A stretch of DNA of 64,000 nt, from contig NZ_UHIP01000002.1 in the NCBI RefSeq assembly GCF_900460245.1, positions 868,001-932,000 of the forward strand, in the 5' to 3' direction. The translations under genes and the position numbers were made by a program. The stretch comes from Vibrio fluvialis. Its GTDB lineage: Bacteria; Pseudomonadota; Gammaproteobacteria; Enterobacterales; Vibrionaceae. Positions 53,641-63,195 of this stretch are shown piece by piece. How positions within the stretch are numbered: position 1 is the first letter of the stretch; every line of letters starts with the position of its first letter. The notes beneath the pieces are model-generated. The model was not told the origin of the DNA, searched no databases, and saw only the letters and a list, made by a program, of their open reading frames with translations.

Positions 53641-54444
53641 ATGTCACAACGAAACATCAAATTCATCGCAACTGATATGGACGGCACGCTTCTCGACGAG
53701 AAGGGCCAGCTCGACCCAGAATTTTTCTCCCTGCACAAGCAATTGGATGAACGCGGCATTTTGTTCGCTGCTGCGTCTGGTCGCCAGTACTACAGCTTGC
53801 TCGACACTTTTGCCGAGATTCAGGATCGCATCATGTTTATCGCCGAAAACGGCACTTTGGTGATGTACAAAGGCGAAGAACTCTACAGCAGCACCATCGA
53901 TAAATCGGCGGTTGCTGCGATCATCAACGAAGCAAGAAACATTGCCGGAACTCATGTTGTGCTGTGCGGTAAACGCTCGGCGTACATCGAGACAGAGGAT
54001 CCACAGGCAATGGAAGAGATTCAGAAGTACTACCATCGCTGCGAGTCGGTGTCGGATCTTCTGGCGGTTGAGGATGACTTTATCAAGGTCGCGATTTGCC
54101 ATTTTGATGGCACTGAGCAATGGGTTAATCCGAGCATTAACGCGAAATTTGGTCACAGCCACAAAGTGGTGGTGAGTGCGAAAATCTGGCTGGATGTGAT
54201 GAACGCAGAAGCATCGAAAGGCACTGCCATCAAGCAGTTGCAGGCGAAGTTTGATTTTACTGAGCAGGAAACCATGACCTTCGGCGACTACTTCAACGAT
54301 GTTGAAATGTTGCAGGCGAGCTACTACTCATACGCGGTTGATAATGCTCATGAACAAGTCAAAACGTACGCCCGTTTCCGCGCGCCAAGTAACCGTGATG
54401 GCGGTGTGCTGACCATCGTTAAAGAGCTGCTGAGCCAAGCTTAG
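53641..54444 (+). CDS. Cof-type HAD phosphatase
   Basis: The 267-residue protein has the HAD motifs DMDGTLLDEKG (motif I), AASGRQYYSL (motif II), a Lys in the C2-cap-bearing part (SKGTAIKQL) and GDYFNDVEMLQ (motif IV). This is the Cof/YbiV-type sugar-phosphate phosphatase group with a C2 cap. The substrate is unknown. The ATG at 53641 is preferred; the open frame from 53599 adds a non-homologous start. Confidence 0.9.
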   Translation: MSQRNIKFIATDMDGTLLDEKGQLDPEFFSLHKQLDERGILFAAASGRQYYSLLDTFAEIQDRIMFIAENGTLVMYKGEELYSSTIDKSAVAAIINEARNIAGTHVVLCGKRSAYIETEDPQAMEEIQKYYHRCESVSDLLAVEDDFIKVAICHFDGTEQWVNPSINAKFGHSHKVVVSAKIWLDVMNAEASKGTAIKQLQAKFDFTEQETMTFGDYFNDVEMLQASYYSYAVDNAHEQVKTYARFRAPSNRDGGVLTIVKELLSQA

Positions 54445-54464
54445 TCGTTTGCATTCCACTGGTG

Positions 54465-54484
54465 AACCAGCCTGAACGCTGGTT
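54465..54484. terminator. Small convergent hairpin
   Basis: AACCAGC/GCTGGTT hairpin between the HAD gene and the convergent gene at 54484. It has little T-tract, so the terminator call is weak. Confidence 0.4.
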
Positions 54485-54885
54485 TACCACTTTTCCTGAT
54501 CTTCCCGCGCCGTTCTGGCTTGCACTAATGTGCAGCCGGTTTTTTCCATCAGCTCAGCCAGGGTCATCGCCGGGTTGTCCTGCACCAACTGAGCCAATCT
54601 TTCGCTTAACGTTTCTTGCCGATAGGGCTTGATGCCCGCTTCCAATTTACTTGTTACCGACGCGACGGCCAATGCGATGTCGCTGGCTTGAATAGCGCGC
54701 AGCAACAACAGCAAATCTTCCGGTTCGCCCTGACATTGCCAGTTGCGCGAACGACGAACACGCTTGATGGTGCAGCGATGCTCAGCAGCGAACGCTTGCA
54801 AGGCTGTAGCGTGTTCACGGCCGATGCGATGGATCAGCGAAGGCAGGGCAATGGTGACAGTCGATTCCGAGTGTTTGGTGGCCAA
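54484..54885 (-). CDS. Conserved Vibrio protein of unknown function
   Basis: The 133-residue protein starts MATKHSESTVTIALPSLIHR and has a central basic patch (IKRVRRSRNWQCQG) and a C-terminal helical part (MTLAELMEKTGCTLVQARTARED) that resembles a small HTH or ribosome-recycling-factor-like helix. I cannot assign a function. It is monocistronic and faces the CysB-like gene with 290 bp between. Confidence 0.7.
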   Translation of the reverse strand: MATKHSESTVTIALPSLIHRIGREHATALQAFAAEHRCTIKRVRRSRNWQCQGEPEDLLLLLRAIQASDIALAVASVTSKLEAGIKPYRQETLSERLAQLVQDNPAMTLAELMEKTGCTLVQARTAREDQEKW

Positions 54886-55174
54886 ATATCTGTGTCCTGA
54901 TTGATGGAACCACCGACCCGGCCTCGCCGTGTCGACAGTATGCGTTGTTCAACCCCGCTGATCTTAAAGCAAATTGTACGGCAGATAAACTCCGCCATCG
55001 CCACGCCTGATTTGCTCACACATGAAATCAGTCGCAGTTTTCTGCGTGTCTTTGTGATGCGATGGCCTATCTTTTTATTAATAGATAGACTAGCTCGAAA
55101 CCGATGATTCCTGTATAACTAATGGCTCATTTAAGTGATTGTTATGCAATCATTTTGTGACCTAGGAGTACATA

Positions 55175-56146
55175 ATGAAGCTACAGCAACTGCGCTATAT
55201 CCGAGAGATTCAGCGTAATGGATACAATATTTCGTTAACGTCAGAAAAATTATTCACCTCTCAGCCGGGTATCAGTAAGCAAGTTGCGTTGCTGGAAGAT
55301 GAGCTGGGCGTGCAGATTTTTGAGCGTCAGGGTAAGCACTTATCCGGCGCAACCGAAATTGGCAGCCAGATCATTCGTGAAGCAGGAAAAATGCTGGAAA
55401 TTGAAGAGCGTATCAAGGCGCTTTCTGCCAGTGTCACATCGCCGGATATGGGACGAGTGAACGTCTACACCACCAATGCGATCGCGAAATTCCTGTTGCC
55501 GGAAACGGTGCAGTTCTTCATGAAAAAGTACCCGAAAGTATCACTGCACATGGGAACCATTGAGCCAGAAACCCGTGGGAATACGTTGCCGTCCGGCCCT
55601 TACGATTTCTCTATTGTGGCGCAGGATGTGGATGAGCAGATGGATCTTGCGGTTCTGCCTGCTTACAAGTGGTCACTGGCGCTGATTGTGCCATCAAACC
55701 ACCCACTGGCTAAAGCGGAAACCATTACGCTGGAACAGCTGGCGCAGGAAAAGCTCATCAGTTACGAACTCAAATCGACCGGCCGTGGCGCGATTGATAA
55801 CGCGTTTAAGCAGAAAGGCCTGACGCCGAAATACATCGTCACGGCGATGGATGCGGAAGTGATCAAAGAGTACGTGAGTCTGGGGGTCGGGATCGGCATT
55901 ATTGCCTCGGTTGCCACCCACAAGCTGAGTGATTCCATTACCGTGCGTTCGCTGGAAGGGCTGGTGCCGGATTGTTACGCTTGGCTGTGTTACAACAAAA
56001 ACACCTATCTGCAGCAATATATGTATGACTTCATTGAAAAGTTTGCGCCGCATCTGACTAAAAATGTGATTCAGAATACCTCACATCTGCCACGAGCAGA
56101 GCTGATGAAATGGTTTGATGATCGCGAGCTGATGACTTATCAGTAG
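55175..56146 (+). CDS. CysB-like LysR-family regulator
   Basis: The 323-residue protein has the CysB/Cbl start MKLQQLRYIREIQRNGYNIS, HTH TSEKLFTSQPGISKQVALLEDELGVQIFERQGKHLSG and the CysB-like effector domain (TTNAIAKFLLPETVQFFMKKYPKVSLHMG). CysB-type proteins sense acetylserine or sulfate-derived signals and control sulfur assimilation genes. It is likely the CysB orthologue or a paralogue; no cys gene is near. TAGGAG precedes the ATG. Confidence 0.9.
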   Translation: MKLQQLRYIREIQRNGYNISLTSEKLFTSQPGISKQVALLEDELGVQIFERQGKHLSGATEIGSQIIREAGKMLEIEERIKALSASVTSPDMGRVNVYTTNAIAKFLLPETVQFFMKKYPKVSLHMGTIEPETRGNTLPSGPYDFSIVAQDVDEQMDLAVLPAYKWSLALIVPSNHPLAKAETITLEQLAQEKLISYELKSTGRGAIDNAFKQKGLTPKYIVTAMDAEVIKEYVSLGVGIGIIASVATHKLSDSITVRSLEGLVPDCYAWLCYNKNTYLQQYMYDFIEKFAPHLTKNVIQNTSHLPRAELMKWFDDRELMTYQ

Positions 56147-56172
56147 ACCCCTGATCCCGCTTTTCCAAGTGA

Positions 56173-56202
56173 AAGACATACCGCTCGCTGTCGGTATGTC
56201 TT
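56173..56202. terminator. Bidirectional terminator
   Basis: AAGACATACCG/CGGTATGTCTT hairpin between the CysB-like gene and the convergent prephenate-dehydratase-like gene. Confidence 0.88.
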
Positions 56203-56211
56203 CCTTTCAAA

Positions 56212-56931
56212 TTACAGCTTTTGTCCTTGCTTAATCGCCGCTTCCAGCTCTTTACGAGCATCTGCTTCGCCAATCGGTGAGACCCGTTTTTCCACATCCA
56301 TCAGCAGGAAAGACGTTTTGTTGTTCTTGTTGTCCTGAACACCTTGCTCAACCACAACCAGATTCGGATACACTTTCTCCAGCACACAAGCTCCAATCGC
56401 CGCGGTGCCATCTGGCATTTCGCCGTTTGAGACGCGTTGCGCCGCTGCTGCCGTGCCTTCCGGAACGGCCAGTTCTTTCGCATTCAGTGTCTGTTTCCAG
56501 CTATCGATTTGCTTGAGAGCGGCAGGGTGCGAGGCAATTAATGCAATCGAGCGTTTCGCCTTCACATCTTTACTGTTCATCAGTACACACATTTCAATCG
56601 GGGTAGTGATAAACGCTTTCACACCAACGACTTTGTATTGCTGCAATGCTTCAACCGTAGCCTGGACTAAGCGGCCGTTAATGGTGGAGTTCTCAACCGC
56701 GCTGAATGCCAGTGCATCATTAAGATCGGCCTGCATAAAGGTGTTGAGCGGAGTGCCGGAAAAATCCACTTCTGCTTTCAGTGCGGGTTGTTGTTCGAAC
56801 AACTTGGTGATGGCGGCATCGTTAAAACTGCCTTTTGACGCCTGAACGTAGATGTGGTCGCCTGTCGTCGCTATCGCGTGGGAAGCCAACAATGCAGAAC
56901 TGAGAATAACCAGAGGTAGCAATCGTTTCAC
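56212..56931 (-). CDS. Periplasmic prephenate-dehydratase-like protein
   Basis: The 239-residue protein has a signal peptide (MKRLLPLVILSSALLASHAI) followed by a prephenate dehydratase-type domain: YVQASKGSFNDAAITKLF, AFSAVENSTINGRLVQATVEAL, IASHPAALKQIDSWKQTL, and a C-terminal NKTSFLLMDVEKR in the place of the usual Thr-Arg-Phe motif. Export of such a domain is unusual because the enzyme normally works in the cytoplasm. The altered motif questions catalysis. A ligand-binding or periplasmic aromatic-pathway role is possible. ATG 56931 has AGGAGAA upstream. Confidence 0.7.
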   Translation of the reverse strand: MKRLLPLVILSSALLASHAIATTGDHIYVQASKGSFNDAAITKLFEQQPALKAEVDFSGTPLNTFMQADLNDALAFSAVENSTINGRLVQATVEALQQYKVVGVKAFITTPIEMCVLMNSKDVKAKRSIALIASHPAALKQIDSWKQTLNAKELAVPEGTAAAAQRVSNGEMPDGTAAIGACVLEKVYPNLVVVEQGVQDNKNNKTSFLLMDVEKRVSPIGEADARKELEAAIKQGQKL

Positions 56932-57298
56932 GACAAATTCTCCTTATTATAGTGTGAAACTATGAGCTTATTATTTAATCAATCGGTGGAGAAGGGTTAC
57001 CGCTACATTTTTTTACAAACCACGATCTGGCTTCACGCAATCAGACGGGCGAAGTACCGCCTATTTTGCGTGACTCCGTCACTAAGCTTCACCTGTGGCA
57101 CGAACAACATGCAACATGTGAGGCTTATTCCAATCGCTTTGTGAAGTAGTGCAAATACCTTCATAAAAACGGGCGCTGGTTAACTGGTCGTACTTTATGC
57201 AACGTGAGGCTTTTGCTATATCCACACATTAACTGCACAAATGTTATGGTCTTTTATTGTGCGGATGATGAATAACAACAGTCAAAGTCAGGTGTGTG
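56932..57298 (+). other. Intergenic region upstream of the globin-HD-GYP gene
   Basis: About 365 bp of AT-rich sequence. It contains an imperfect direct repeat, ATGCAACATGTGAGGCTT at 57109 and ATGCAACGTGAGGCTT at 57197, which may be a regulator site. No defined promoter is visible. Confidence 0.3.
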
Positions 57299-58426
57299 AT
57301 GGAAACGGCTTTTAGCTCAGAACCAGAGAGCGTAATTCGTCGGTGGGCGTCGTATTTGGTCATCGATCAGCAAACGCTGAATACGCTACGCGAATTCTAC
57401 TGGGTGATGGAACAAAATATTGATGACATTCTTAGCCATGTTTATGCCCATTTGAGCAGCAACCGGGAAACGGCGCATTTTTATCAGGATGAACAGTCAG
57501 TCAAACGGGCTAAAGCCCACCAACGCGAGCATATGATGCGCTATGTATTTCGTGGCAACTTTGGCGCTGAGTATTACAACGCAACCAACCGCATCGGCAA
57601 AACCCATCATAAACTCGGTATCGACTTTAAGATCTACTCCGGCGCTTATTGCATTGTTCTGAGCCAGCTTGCCGGAGTGGTGTATAAAGTGCTGGCGCCA
57701 GAAATAGGCAACGTTCAGCGCTACATGACGGCGCTCAACCGGGTCATTTTTATGGACATGGGACTGGCCACCTCCGTCTATTACGACACCGCTTGCCTTG
57801 AGCTGGAAGAGTTGGCTCATGAGCTCAACTTTGCGCTCGCTAAAGCGGGCGAATTTCGCGATAACGAAACCGGTGAACACATCAAACGCATCAGCCGCAT
57901 GAGCTTTGAACTGGCGAAAGCGGCGGGGCAAGAGCCGCACTGGTGCAAGATGATTCAAATCGCCAGCCCGCTACATGACGTCGGCAAAATTGGTGTGCCG
58001 GACGACATTTTACTCAAACCGGGCAAGCTCGATGAGCAGGAGTGGAACGTGATGCAACAGCATCCGGCAATGGGTGGCGTCATCATTCCCGACAACAAAT
58101 CTGAGCTGATCCGCATGGCGCGCCGCATCTCTCTTACGCATCACGAGAAATGGGATGGCTCCGGCTATCCGGCTGGCTTGAAGGGAGAGGAGATTCCGCT
58201 GGAAGGACGTATTGTAGCTATTTGTGATGTGTTCGATGCGCTGCTGTCTACCCGTCCTTACAAGCGCCCCTGGAGCATGGAAGAGGTGGGCACTTATCTG
58301 CGTGACAACCGCGGCAAGCATTTTGATCCACAGTTACTGGATATCTTTATTGAGAATCTCGCCAATATGCAGCTCATTCGCTGTCAATTTGAGGATGCGG
58401 TGTCCCCTGAAATTGTGGCAGACTAG
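57299..58426 (+). CDS. Globin-coupled HD-GYP c-di-GMP phosphodiesterase
   Basis: The 375-residue protein has an N-terminal globin-coupled-sensor-type domain (about 25-160) with a proximal-His candidate at 103/104 (RIGKTHHKLGI), a linker, and a C-terminal HD-GYP domain: ETGEHIKRI, HDVGKIGVPDDILLKPGKL with the catalytic HD, HHEKWDGSGYPAGLKGEEIP and DVFDALLSTRPYK. It should degrade c-di-GMP under control of O2 or another haem ligand. The ATG at 57299 is preceded by a weak AGG; a GTG at 57296 is adjacent. The GGDEF gene follows 29 bp later, an opposing-enzyme pair. Confidence 0.88.
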   Translation: METAFSSEPESVIRRWASYLVIDQQTLNTLREFYWVMEQNIDDILSHVYAHLSSNRETAHFYQDEQSVKRAKAHQREHMMRYVFRGNFGAEYYNATNRIGKTHHKLGIDFKIYSGAYCIVLSQLAGVVYKVLAPEIGNVQRYMTALNRVIFMDMGLATSVYYDTACLELEELAHELNFALAKAGEFRDNETGEHIKRISRMSFELAKAAGQEPHWCKMIQIASPLHDVGKIGVPDDILLKPGKLDEQEWNVMQQHPAMGGVIIPDNKSELIRMARRISLTHHEKWDGSGYPAGLKGEEIPLEGRIVAICDVFDALLSTRPYKRPWSMEEVGTYLRDNRGKHFDPQLLDIFIENLANMQLIRCQFEDAVSPEIVAD

Positions 58427-58455
58427 CGTTACTACGTTAACTATCAATCACGCCC

Positions 58456-59409
58456 ATGGAAGAACAGCAAGATCGCATTCAGCAACTGGAACAACAGGTT
58501 GAGCAATTAACCCGTGAAAAGCAGCGCTTAGAAGAGAAGCTCAATGCCGCCCTTGATGGCACTGGGCTCTGCCTGTGGGAGCAACATGTGCCTACGGGGC
58601 GGTTGCGCATTTTCAACATGGAGTGGGGCAAGATGCTTGGCTTTCAGCCCAATGAACTGGAAGCAAATCTTGATACCTGGAAAAGCAAGCTGCATCCGGA
58701 CGATTATGATCTGGCGGTCGGCGCGTTTGAAGATCACCTGCATGGCCGCGCTGATACTTATCAGGTGGTGCATCGCATGCTGCACAAAGATGGCAGCCAT
58801 AGCTGGGTGTCGGACCGTGGGCGGATTGTCGAATACGCTGCGGATGGTTCGCCGCTGCGTATCATGGGCACTCACATCGACATCACTAACGAAAAGCGTT
58901 ATGAGCAGGAGCTATCGCGTCTGGCGCGTCAGGATCCGCTGACCAATTTGCTTAATCGCAAAGCACTGCAAAGTGAGTTTAACCGCATCAATCACTCCGA
59001 ATCCGATTCGCTGGCGGCGATGGTGTTTATCGACGTCGACAACTTCAAGACGGTCAACGATCATCTTGGCCATAAAGCGGGCGATGCGGTACTGGTGGTG
59101 GTGGCCGAATGGCTAAAACGGTTTGCGCCGCCACAGTCGGTGATAGCGCGCCTCGGTGGCGACGAGTTTGTTCTGCTGTGCGAAAAAGAAGAAACGAAGG
59201 CGCTGAATACGTTTACCGACCAGTTGCTGACTCATGCCGCAGAACCTGTCGTGCTGGAAAACGGTAAGGCGCACATCGGTTTTAGTATCGGCGTGTGTGA
59301 ATTTGTGCCGGGGCAGCATGACTTTGAAACCCTCTATGAACGGGCAGACGAAGCCATGTATCAAGTGAAGCGCAGCGGTAAGAATGGCGTTCGGTTGGTC
59401 AGAACCTAA
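58456..59409 (+). CDS. PAS-GGDEF diguanylate cyclase
   Basis: The 317-residue cytoplasmic protein has a coiled coil (about residues 1-35), a PAS domain (GTGLCLWEQHVPTGRLRIFN ... GSHSWVSDRGRIVE ... GTHIDITNEKR) and a GGDEF domain (DPLTNLLNRKAL, FIDVDNFKTVNDHLGHKAGDAVL, ARLGGDEFVLL). The GGDEF motif is intact, so it should make c-di-GMP; the usual RxxD inhibitory site before it is absent. It forms an operon with the globin-HD-GYP phosphodiesterase. Confidence 0.92.
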   Translation: MEEQQDRIQQLEQQVEQLTREKQRLEEKLNAALDGTGLCLWEQHVPTGRLRIFNMEWGKMLGFQPNELEANLDTWKSKLHPDDYDLAVGAFEDHLHGRADTYQVVHRMLHKDGSHSWVSDRGRIVEYAADGSPLRIMGTHIDITNEKRYEQELSRLARQDPLTNLLNRKALQSEFNRINHSESDSLAAMVFIDVDNFKTVNDHLGHKAGDAVLVVVAEWLKRFAPPQSVIARLGGDEFVLLCEKEETKALNTFTDQLLTHAAEPVVLENGKAHIGFSIGVCEFVPGQHDFETLYERADEAMYQVKRSGKNGVRLVRT

Positions 59410-59425
59410 ACGCTACTATCCAAAA

Positions 59426-59450
59426 ATTGCCCGTAACAGTGACGGGCAAT
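59426..59450 (-). terminator. Terminator between the GGDEF gene and hemB
   Basis: ATTGCCCGT/ACGGGCAAT stem with an A-run on the left (T-run for hemB on the minus strand). It can also serve the GGDEF gene. Confidence 0.85.
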
Positions 59451-59465
59451 CGGTTTATGGCGAAA

Positions 59466-60452
59466 TTATTTACTCAGCCACTGCGCCAGCTCTTTCGCGT
59501 AGTAGGTGACAATCACACTCGCACCAGCGCGTTTAAAGCCAATCATGGTTTCCAGCACTGCGCGTTTCTCATCCAGCAGGCCGGCTTGCGCTGCCGTTTT
59601 CAAAATTGCGTACTCACCGCTGACCTGATACACCGCCAGTGGCAGGCGTGTGTTATCACTAAGCGACTTCAGCACATCCAGATACGGTGTGCCGGGTTTG
59701 ACCATCAGAATGTCTGCGCCTTCTTCTTCATCCAATGCAGCTTCAACCAATGCCTGACGACCATTGTGCGGATCGGCTTGATAGGTATCACGGTTACCTT
59801 CCAACGTACATTCCACCGCTGAGCGGAACGGACCATAGAATGCAGAGGCGAATTTGATCGCGTGCGCCATGATGCTCACGTTCGGGAAACCTGCGGCGTC
59901 CAGACCGCGACGAATCGCCCCGACCTGGCCATCCATCATCGCTGAGGGAGCCAACATATCCGCACCGGCTCTGGCGGCAGCCACGGACTGTTTCACCAGA
60001 TTTTCGACCGTTTTATCGTTATCGACATAACCTTCGTGCACCACACCACAATGGCCGTGAGTGGTGTACTCACAAAAACAGATATCGGGAATCACAATCA
60101 TGTCTGGGCAGGCGGTTTTGATGGCTTTGATCATGCGGCTCAGCAAGCCGTTGTCGTGCCAGGTATCAGAGCCACATTCGTCTTTGTGATGAGAAATACC
60201 AAACGGCATCACATAGCGAATCCCCAGTTCGTACAGTGCGATCACTTCGTCGGCGATATGGGATTCCGGAATACGTTGGACGCCCGGCAGCGCGTCGATC
60301 GCCACCGGCGCTTCGATGCCTTCTTCGACAAAAATCGGTTGAATCAAATCGCTCTTGCTTAGTTGGGTTTCCTGCACCATGTGGCGAATGTGCTGATGCG
60401 CGCGCAGGCGGCGTGGACGTTTCATTAACGGTTGATGAGACTGACTTTCCAT
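59466..60452 (-). CDS. hemB: Delta-aminolevulinic acid dehydratase (porphobilinogen synthase)
   Basis: The 328-residue protein begins MESQSHQPLMKRPRRLRAHQ and shows the zinc-site motif DICFCEYTTHGHCGVV (three Cys), and the two active-site lysines in MAHAIKFASAFYGPFR and ADILMVKPGTPYLD. It condenses two ALA molecules to porphobilinogen, the second step of haem synthesis. The ATG at 60452 has AAGGTG upstream. The long leader on the minus strand holds a riboswitch-like motif near 60500-60530. It is the E. coli-like, zinc-type form. Confidence 0.95.
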   Translation of the reverse strand: MESQSHQPLMKRPRRLRAHQHIRHMVQETQLSKSDLIQPIFVEEGIEAPVAIDALPGVQRIPESHIADEVIALYELGIRYVMPFGISHHKDECGSDTWHDNGLLSRMIKAIKTACPDMIVIPDICFCEYTTHGHCGVVHEGYVDNDKTVENLVKQSVAAARAGADMLAPSAMMDGQVGAIRRGLDAAGFPNVSIMAHAIKFASAFYGPFRSAVECTLEGNRDTYQADPHNGRQALVEAALDEEEGADILMVKPGTPYLDVLKSLSDNTRLPLAVYQVSGEYAILKTAAQAGLLDEKRAVLETMIGFKRAGASVIVTYYAKELAQWLSK

Positions 60453-60499
60453 TGGAGACACCTTCTTTCTTAGAATCTGGAATATGCCAATAGCCACAG

Positions 60500-60530
60500 C
60501 GCCTGAGAGGCGGGAGTCCTTCGGCGGCAT
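60500..60530 (-). promoter_or_regulatory. Glycine-riboswitch-like fragment in the hemB leader (weak)
   Basis: On the minus strand, GCCGCCGAAGGA is followed within 20 bases by CCTCTCAGGC, two blocks that recur in glycine-riboswitch aptamers in this order. The upstream GGAGAG block and the following AAAGGAC are missing, so a working aptamer is doubtful. Glycine is not the precursor of ALA in gamma-proteobacteria. Confidence 0.2.
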
Positions 60531-60716
60531 TGAGCGTGTCTTCATGACGGATTGGCAACAAGGAGTGCTTGAGAGGCAACGAGGTTGCAGAAAGCTCGAC
60601 CATAATGAACCTCTGTCCGCGTAATGTGTAGTGTTATATGGATATTGAATGGGAGCTTTCGATTTATTCTTGTTGTGAATTTTTCAGGTTTACTGGAGCC
60701 AGTGAACGAGTAAAAG

Positions 60717-60739
60717 CGGCCAGCTTAATGCTGGCCGTG
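60717..60739 (-). terminator. Terminator after the groEL-unit small gene
   Basis: GCGGCCAGC/GCTGGCCGT stem with TTTTA on the minus-strand side, just past the stop at 60748. Confidence 0.8.
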
Positions 60740-60747
60740 TCCAATCA

Positions 60748-60963
60748 TCAGTGAAGCGTCGGGTTTAGCAGCTCGGCAAGTTTGCTTAGATCGAACGTCA
60801 CCACCCAGACGTTTGCTTTGGGTTGTGGTACTTGGGCCTGCGGCAGCGAGAATATCGCGTCGCGGCAAACCCGGGGGAAATTTTGTACCACAGGCCAGTT
60901 AGGGCTGGATGGTCCCGCGGCAGATTCGGCAATTTCTAAATGCAAAGCTGGATAACGTTTCAT
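60748..60963 (-). CDS. Small unknown protein downstream of groEL
   Basis: The 71-residue product starts MKRYPALHLEIAESAAGPSS and contains a Pro-rich middle and a C-terminal VWVVTFDLSKLAELLNPTLH. GTGAGGTGAAG precedes the ATG; an in-frame GTG at 60969 is possible. It follows groEL by 52 bp on the same strand and ends in a terminator, so it is probably the third gene of the heat-shock unit. I do not recognise the family. Confidence 0.65.
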   Translation of the reverse strand: MKRYPALHLEIAESAAGPSSPNWPVVQNFPRVCRDAIFSLPQAQVPQPKANVWVVTFDLSKLAELLNPTLH

Positions 60964-61015
60964 CTTCACCTCACGTCATTGAGGGTGAGGATTCACCCTC
61001 AATGCATTGGGCCGA

Positions 61016-62638
<1,623 letters not shown>

Positions 62639-62929
62639 TTATTCAACAATCGCTAATACGTCCGATTCAGACAGGATGAGATATTCACGCCCGTCCACTT
62701 TTTCGGTTTTCACGCCATAACCATCGTTAAAGATGATCTGGTCGTTCACTTTGACTTCCAGCGCAGCGCGTTCGCCACTGTCGAGCAGACGGCCTTTACC
62801 CACCGCCAGCACTTTGCCGCGGTTAGATTTTTGCGCAGATTTGGATGTCAGTACGATTCCGCCCTCAGATTTGTTTTCGACTTCGAGCCGTTCAACAATC
62901 AATTTGTCATGTAAAGGACGAATGTTCAT
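62639..62929 (-). CDS. groES: 10-kDa co-chaperonin GroES
   Basis: The 96-residue protein is a complete GroES ([63 protein letters not shown]). The mobile loop (SEGGIVLT) is present. It lies 30 bp upstream of groEL and has AGGAGG upstream. It caps the GroEL folding chamber. Confidence 0.96.
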   Translation of the reverse strand: MNIRPLHDKLIVERLEVENKSEGGIVLTSKSAQKSNRGKVLAVGKGRLLDSGERAALEVKVNDQIIFNDGYGVKTEKVDGREYLILSESDVLAIVE

Positions 62930-63066
62930 TGGGAGTGCCTCCTACTTAAAATCGCTAAATCGAAAATAAAAGACAAACGTATTGGGTCGCGTATGGCTGG
63001 AAGTTCCAGCGCCTGAAAGGAGAGCGAACCCAGATACGGTGGGGCATCACTGCCGCTCGACCATAT

Positions 63067-63094
63067 AAATAGGGTGAAAAAATCGAACTTCAAG
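63067..63094 (-). promoter_or_regulatory. Sigma-32 (heat-shock) promoter of groES-groEL
   Basis: On the minus strand CTTGAAG-N13-CCCTATTT fits the RpoH consensus CTTGAAA-N13-15-CCCCATNT closely. It is about 140 bp upstream of the groES ATG. Confidence 0.8.
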
Positions 63095-63195
63095 AGGGAA
63101 AAAATAAATTTTTTAAAATTTTTTTTGCCTGAATGCCGAGTGAAGGATGGAAGAAGGGCAGATGAAAGCACGCCCCGCGAAGCAGGGCGTCAGGA

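Noticed and set aside
57095..57115. TGGCACG followed by TGCA upstream of the globin-HD-GYP gene, resembling a sigma-54 promoter
   Set aside because: The GG-to-GC spacing is two bases too long and the -12 block is not TTGC, so a working sigma-54 promoter is unlikely.
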